A stretch of DNA of 64,000 bases, from NCBI GenBank assembly GCA_963922875.1, contig CAWUJH010000011.1:62001-126000 (forward strand). The letters are read 5' to 3'. The notes under the pieces are model-generated. The model ran no database searches. It was not told the DNA's origin and worked only from the letters and a program-made list of their open reading frames with translations. Made by a program: the position numbers and the translations under genes. Positions 62,193 to 64,000 of this stretch are shown piece by piece. Each line of letters starts with the position of its first letter. Within the stretch, counting starts at the first letter, position 1. Source of the DNA: Ketobacter sp963922875 (GTDB lineage Bacteria; Pseudomonadota; Gammaproteobacteria; Pseudomonadales; Ketobacteraceae).

Positions 62193-62255
62193 GACCATAA
62201 TAACAATCTGAACCTATCCTAATAAACCCTGTCACGATAAGGCAGTACCCGTTTG

Positions 62256-64000
62256 GTGCATGCAAAAACTAGATTCAGCCACAACTTGATTCTTTTACTT
62301 ATGCTGAGTTATAGCAACAGCGGTTTTAGCCTGAGTAAGCACTTATTTGATTTGTCATTAGAAGAACTCACCAAAGTTGAAGTAGCTAGCGTTACTGAAA
62401 CAGCCATTCACACCAGTCCGGCCGCCACCTCCGTCATTACCTATCAGGATATCCAAGCATCCAACGCACGCAGTCTCAATGAATTACTGGAAATATACGT
62501 GCCCGGTTTGCAGTGGATTAAACATCAGTACGGCTTCTCTCATTTAGGCACAAGGGGCATTATGAGTGACCGCGACGACAAATATTTGTTGTTGGTTAAC
62601 GGCCAAGTCATGAATCAGCACACCATCGCCGGAGCGATTAGTGAACGAGATCTGCTTATGCTTTCTGACATTAAAAGAATCGAGGTTATCCGAGGACCTG
62701 GCTCCGCCTTGTACGGGCTTGGTGCCGTTTCCATGGTAATTCATATCGAAACTTTCAGCGCCTTTGAAGAGTCTGATAGGTCCACCACTAAACTGGGCCT
62801 GGATCAAAACTATGCCAGCCAGGAACTATCATGGAGCGCATCCCTAGGTGACAGTGCTATGTCATACTTCTACTTGGCAGCGGCAAAAGCAGAAGGTGCA
62901 GATGATGCAGACGCCCCGCTGCGGTTTGCTACTGATTTCACCTCCAACTGGGGCGACACTATAACGGCAGGGGAAGACGCCAGTGTGGGATTTTCTGCGG
63001 ACCAGGCGTCGTACCACGATCGCGCGCCCATCAAGCTGCACTGGCAACTGGATTGGCACGATGCCACGATTTGGGCGCGCTATACTCGAGGTGGTGAAAC
63101 CGTGGCCACCAGTACCCTAAATGCAGCAGCACCACCAAAAGGTCGAAGCGTTGAGATCAGCCCTGACGTTGGCCCCTATGCACCCATTGAACTAGGCTAC
63201 CAACAGTTCACTCTGGCTAGCCAATGGCAGCAATTTATTAATTCGCGATGGCGTCTGCAATACGATGTGAGCTATAACCTAATTGACTACGAACGCTTCA
63301 TCAGTATTGAGCCTGCGGCTTTTGGCGGACCCCGAGTTGAATCTCATAGCGAAGATCGCACCCAATTCAAAGCGTATGGCCATCGACACAGCACTCACCA
63401 ACAATTAGCGTTGGGGTTCGAGTGGTCTTACGAACGTTTCGGCAGAGACAGCCCTGGTTATCCTCAGCAGCCTGCCAGTTCCGCATTGTATTTAAATGAC
63501 ATGCCGAGTTGGAACATCAACGTTGTTTCTCTGGTGGCAGAGTATCAGCGACAACTCGCGCAGAGTTTAACGCTCTTCATCGGTGGCCGCACAGACAAAC
63601 ATACCTATTCCGATTGGTTGCTCTCACCACGCATTGGCTTAGTCAAACAAATAGATTCTGATTATTTAAAGCTAACATTGAGCCGTTCTCAGCGGATGAA
63701 CTTTGACGGCGAATTACGTCTTGCCTACGAAGCTGGCAACCGCAATACCGATCCAGAAACCTTAAACGCCCTTGAGCTACGCTGGGAACACATAATGGAT
63801 AACAGCTGGTTAGCGGTTTCCTGGTTTTACTACGATCTCGATGTCATCGGCTTCAAATCCATACCTAATGATGTCGGCAACAATGTGGTTATCGCTAATC
63901 AAAAACAATGGGGGGCTGAATTTGAGTGGGTGCAACGTTTTCACGATTTCCAGTTCATTTTCTCCCACGCCCACACTTATCTACTGGATTTCACGTTACT
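62256..64000 (+). CDS. TonB-dependent outer-membrane receptor (cut by window end)
   Basis: An open frame of at least 581 codons running off the end without a stop. A signal peptide is visible (HAKTRFSHNLILLLMLSYSN then GFS), followed by LFDLSLEELTKVEVASV and a plug domain (SVITYQDIQASNARSLNELLEIYVPG in parts, then IEVIRGPGSALYGLGAVSMVI). The C-terminal beta-barrel begins around residue 190. The start is GTG 62256 or the TTG three bases before, behind a weak AAGG; ATG 62301 would lose the signal peptide. Such receptors import siderophores, vitamins or other ligands, and nothing here tells which. Missing from simple ORF lists because it is incomplete. Confidence 0.85.
   Translation, partial: MHAKTRFSHNLILLLMLSYSNSGFSLSKHLFDLSLEELTKVEVASVTETAIHTSPAATSVITYQDIQASNARSLNELLEIYVPGLQWIKHQYGFSHLGTRGIMSDRDDKYLLLVNGQVMNQHTIAGAISERDLLMLSDIKRIEVIRGPGSALYGLGAVSMVIHIETFSAFEESDRSTTKLGLDQNYASQELSWSASLGDSAMSYFYLAAAKAEGADDADAPLRFATDFTSNWGDTITAGEDASVGFSADQASYHDRAPIKLHWQLDWHDATIWARYTRGGETVATSTLNAAAPPKGRSVEISPDVGPYAPIELGYQQFTLASQWQQFINSRWRLQYDVSYNLIDYERFISIEPAAFGGPRVESHSEDRTQFKAYGHRHSTHQQLALGFEWSYERFGRDSPGYPQQPASSALYLNDMPSWNINVVSLVAEYQRQLAQSLTLFIGGRTDKHTYSDWLLSPRIGLVKQIDSDYLKLTLSRSQRMNFDGELRLAYEAGNRNTDPETLNALELRWEHIMDNSWLAVSWFYYDLDVIGFKSIPNDVGNNVVIANQKQWGAEFEWVQRFHDFQFIFSHAHTYLLDFTL

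Noticed and set aside
1..64000. tRNA, rRNA, CRISPR, prophage or insertion sequence
   Set aside because: I scanned the intergenic regions and saw no cloverleaf with a TTC arm, no regularly spaced repeats, and no transposase or phage motifs; a dedicated search was not run.

Overview
The window looks like a chromosomal segment of a marine gammaproteobacterium related to the Pseudomonas, Marinobacter, Hahella and Ketobacter lineages. This is inferred from gene order (dsbD-aroQ-accB-accC-prmA-zinc-ribbon protein-dusB-fis-purH-purD; minCDE; xseB-ispA-dxs; nrdR-ribD-ribE-ribBX-ribH-nusB-thiL-pgpA), from a Coq7-type ubiquinone hydroxylase, a LapD/LapG pair and a PomAB-type (probably sodium-driven) motor stator. 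Base composition looks near 50% G+C by eye and was not counted. I see no rRNA, tRNA, CRISPR array, insertion sequence or prophage. Nearly all of the window is chromosomal core with some accessory genes.

Layout. 1-4.6 kb: a minus-strand pair encoding a NasA/NarB-like molybdoenzyme without a Tat signal and a fused DmsB-DmsC-type iron-sulfur/membrane-anchor subunit. 4.6-8.3 kb: a DUF2333 membrane protein, then the c-di-GMP receptor LapD and the periplasmic protease LapG, which control release of a surface adhesin that is not in the window. 8.5-20.2 kb: the plus-strand core block (dsbD, aroQ, acetyl-CoA carboxylase accBC, prmA, dusB-fis, purH, purD). 20.2-22.2 kb: rimK with an aspartoacylase-like hydrolase. 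22.3-27.8 kb: signalling genes (double cNMP-domain/degenerate rhodanese protein, 7TMR-DISM hybrid kinase) and a Ycf46-like AAA ATPase. 27.9-30.6 kb: coq7 and minCDE. 30.6-34.6 kb: PilZ protein, an unrecognised 341-residue protein, pomB and pomA. 34.8-38 kb: isoprenoid genes xseB-ispA-dxs. 38-42 kb: a very large MASE1/PAS hybrid kinase. 42.2-45.5 kb: ahpF and ahpC with a good OxyR-type site, and a divergent DUF3014 gene. 45.5-49.5 kb: a minus-strand group with a retropepsin-like protease, an acyltransferase, a redoxin/cytochrome c/copper monooxygenase-like lipoprotein and a small membrane protein. 49.7 kb: a MEST-like hydrolase. 50.6-57.1 kb: the riboflavin operon with nrdR and an Lrp regulator. 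57.4-60 kb: exopolysaccharide sugar-transferase genes (wcaJ type, pssE, pssD). 60.4-64 kb: leuA and the first part of a TonB-dependent receptor cut by the window edge.

How the parts fit. Several genes point to surface attachment and motility controlled by c-di-GMP (LapD/LapG, PilZ, PomAB, exopolysaccharide initiation). Others form peroxide defence (AhpCF). Many genes start with GTG or TTG behind good Shine-Dalgarno sequences (lapG, lapD, DUF2333, dusB, minD, pomA, pssE, leuA), so several starts were reassigned from Shine-Dalgarno position.

The least ordinary items are: the cytoplasmic NasA-like enzyme with a DmsBC fusion; the redoxin/cytochrome c/PHM-like lipoprotein; the MEST-like hydrolase; a 24-codon upstream ORF with a strong ribosome binding site before the wcaJ-type gene; three 13-bp tandem repeats just upstream of purD; and a perfect 18-bp tandem duplication at the start of the large hybrid kinase. 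I did not find a clearly new multi-gene system.
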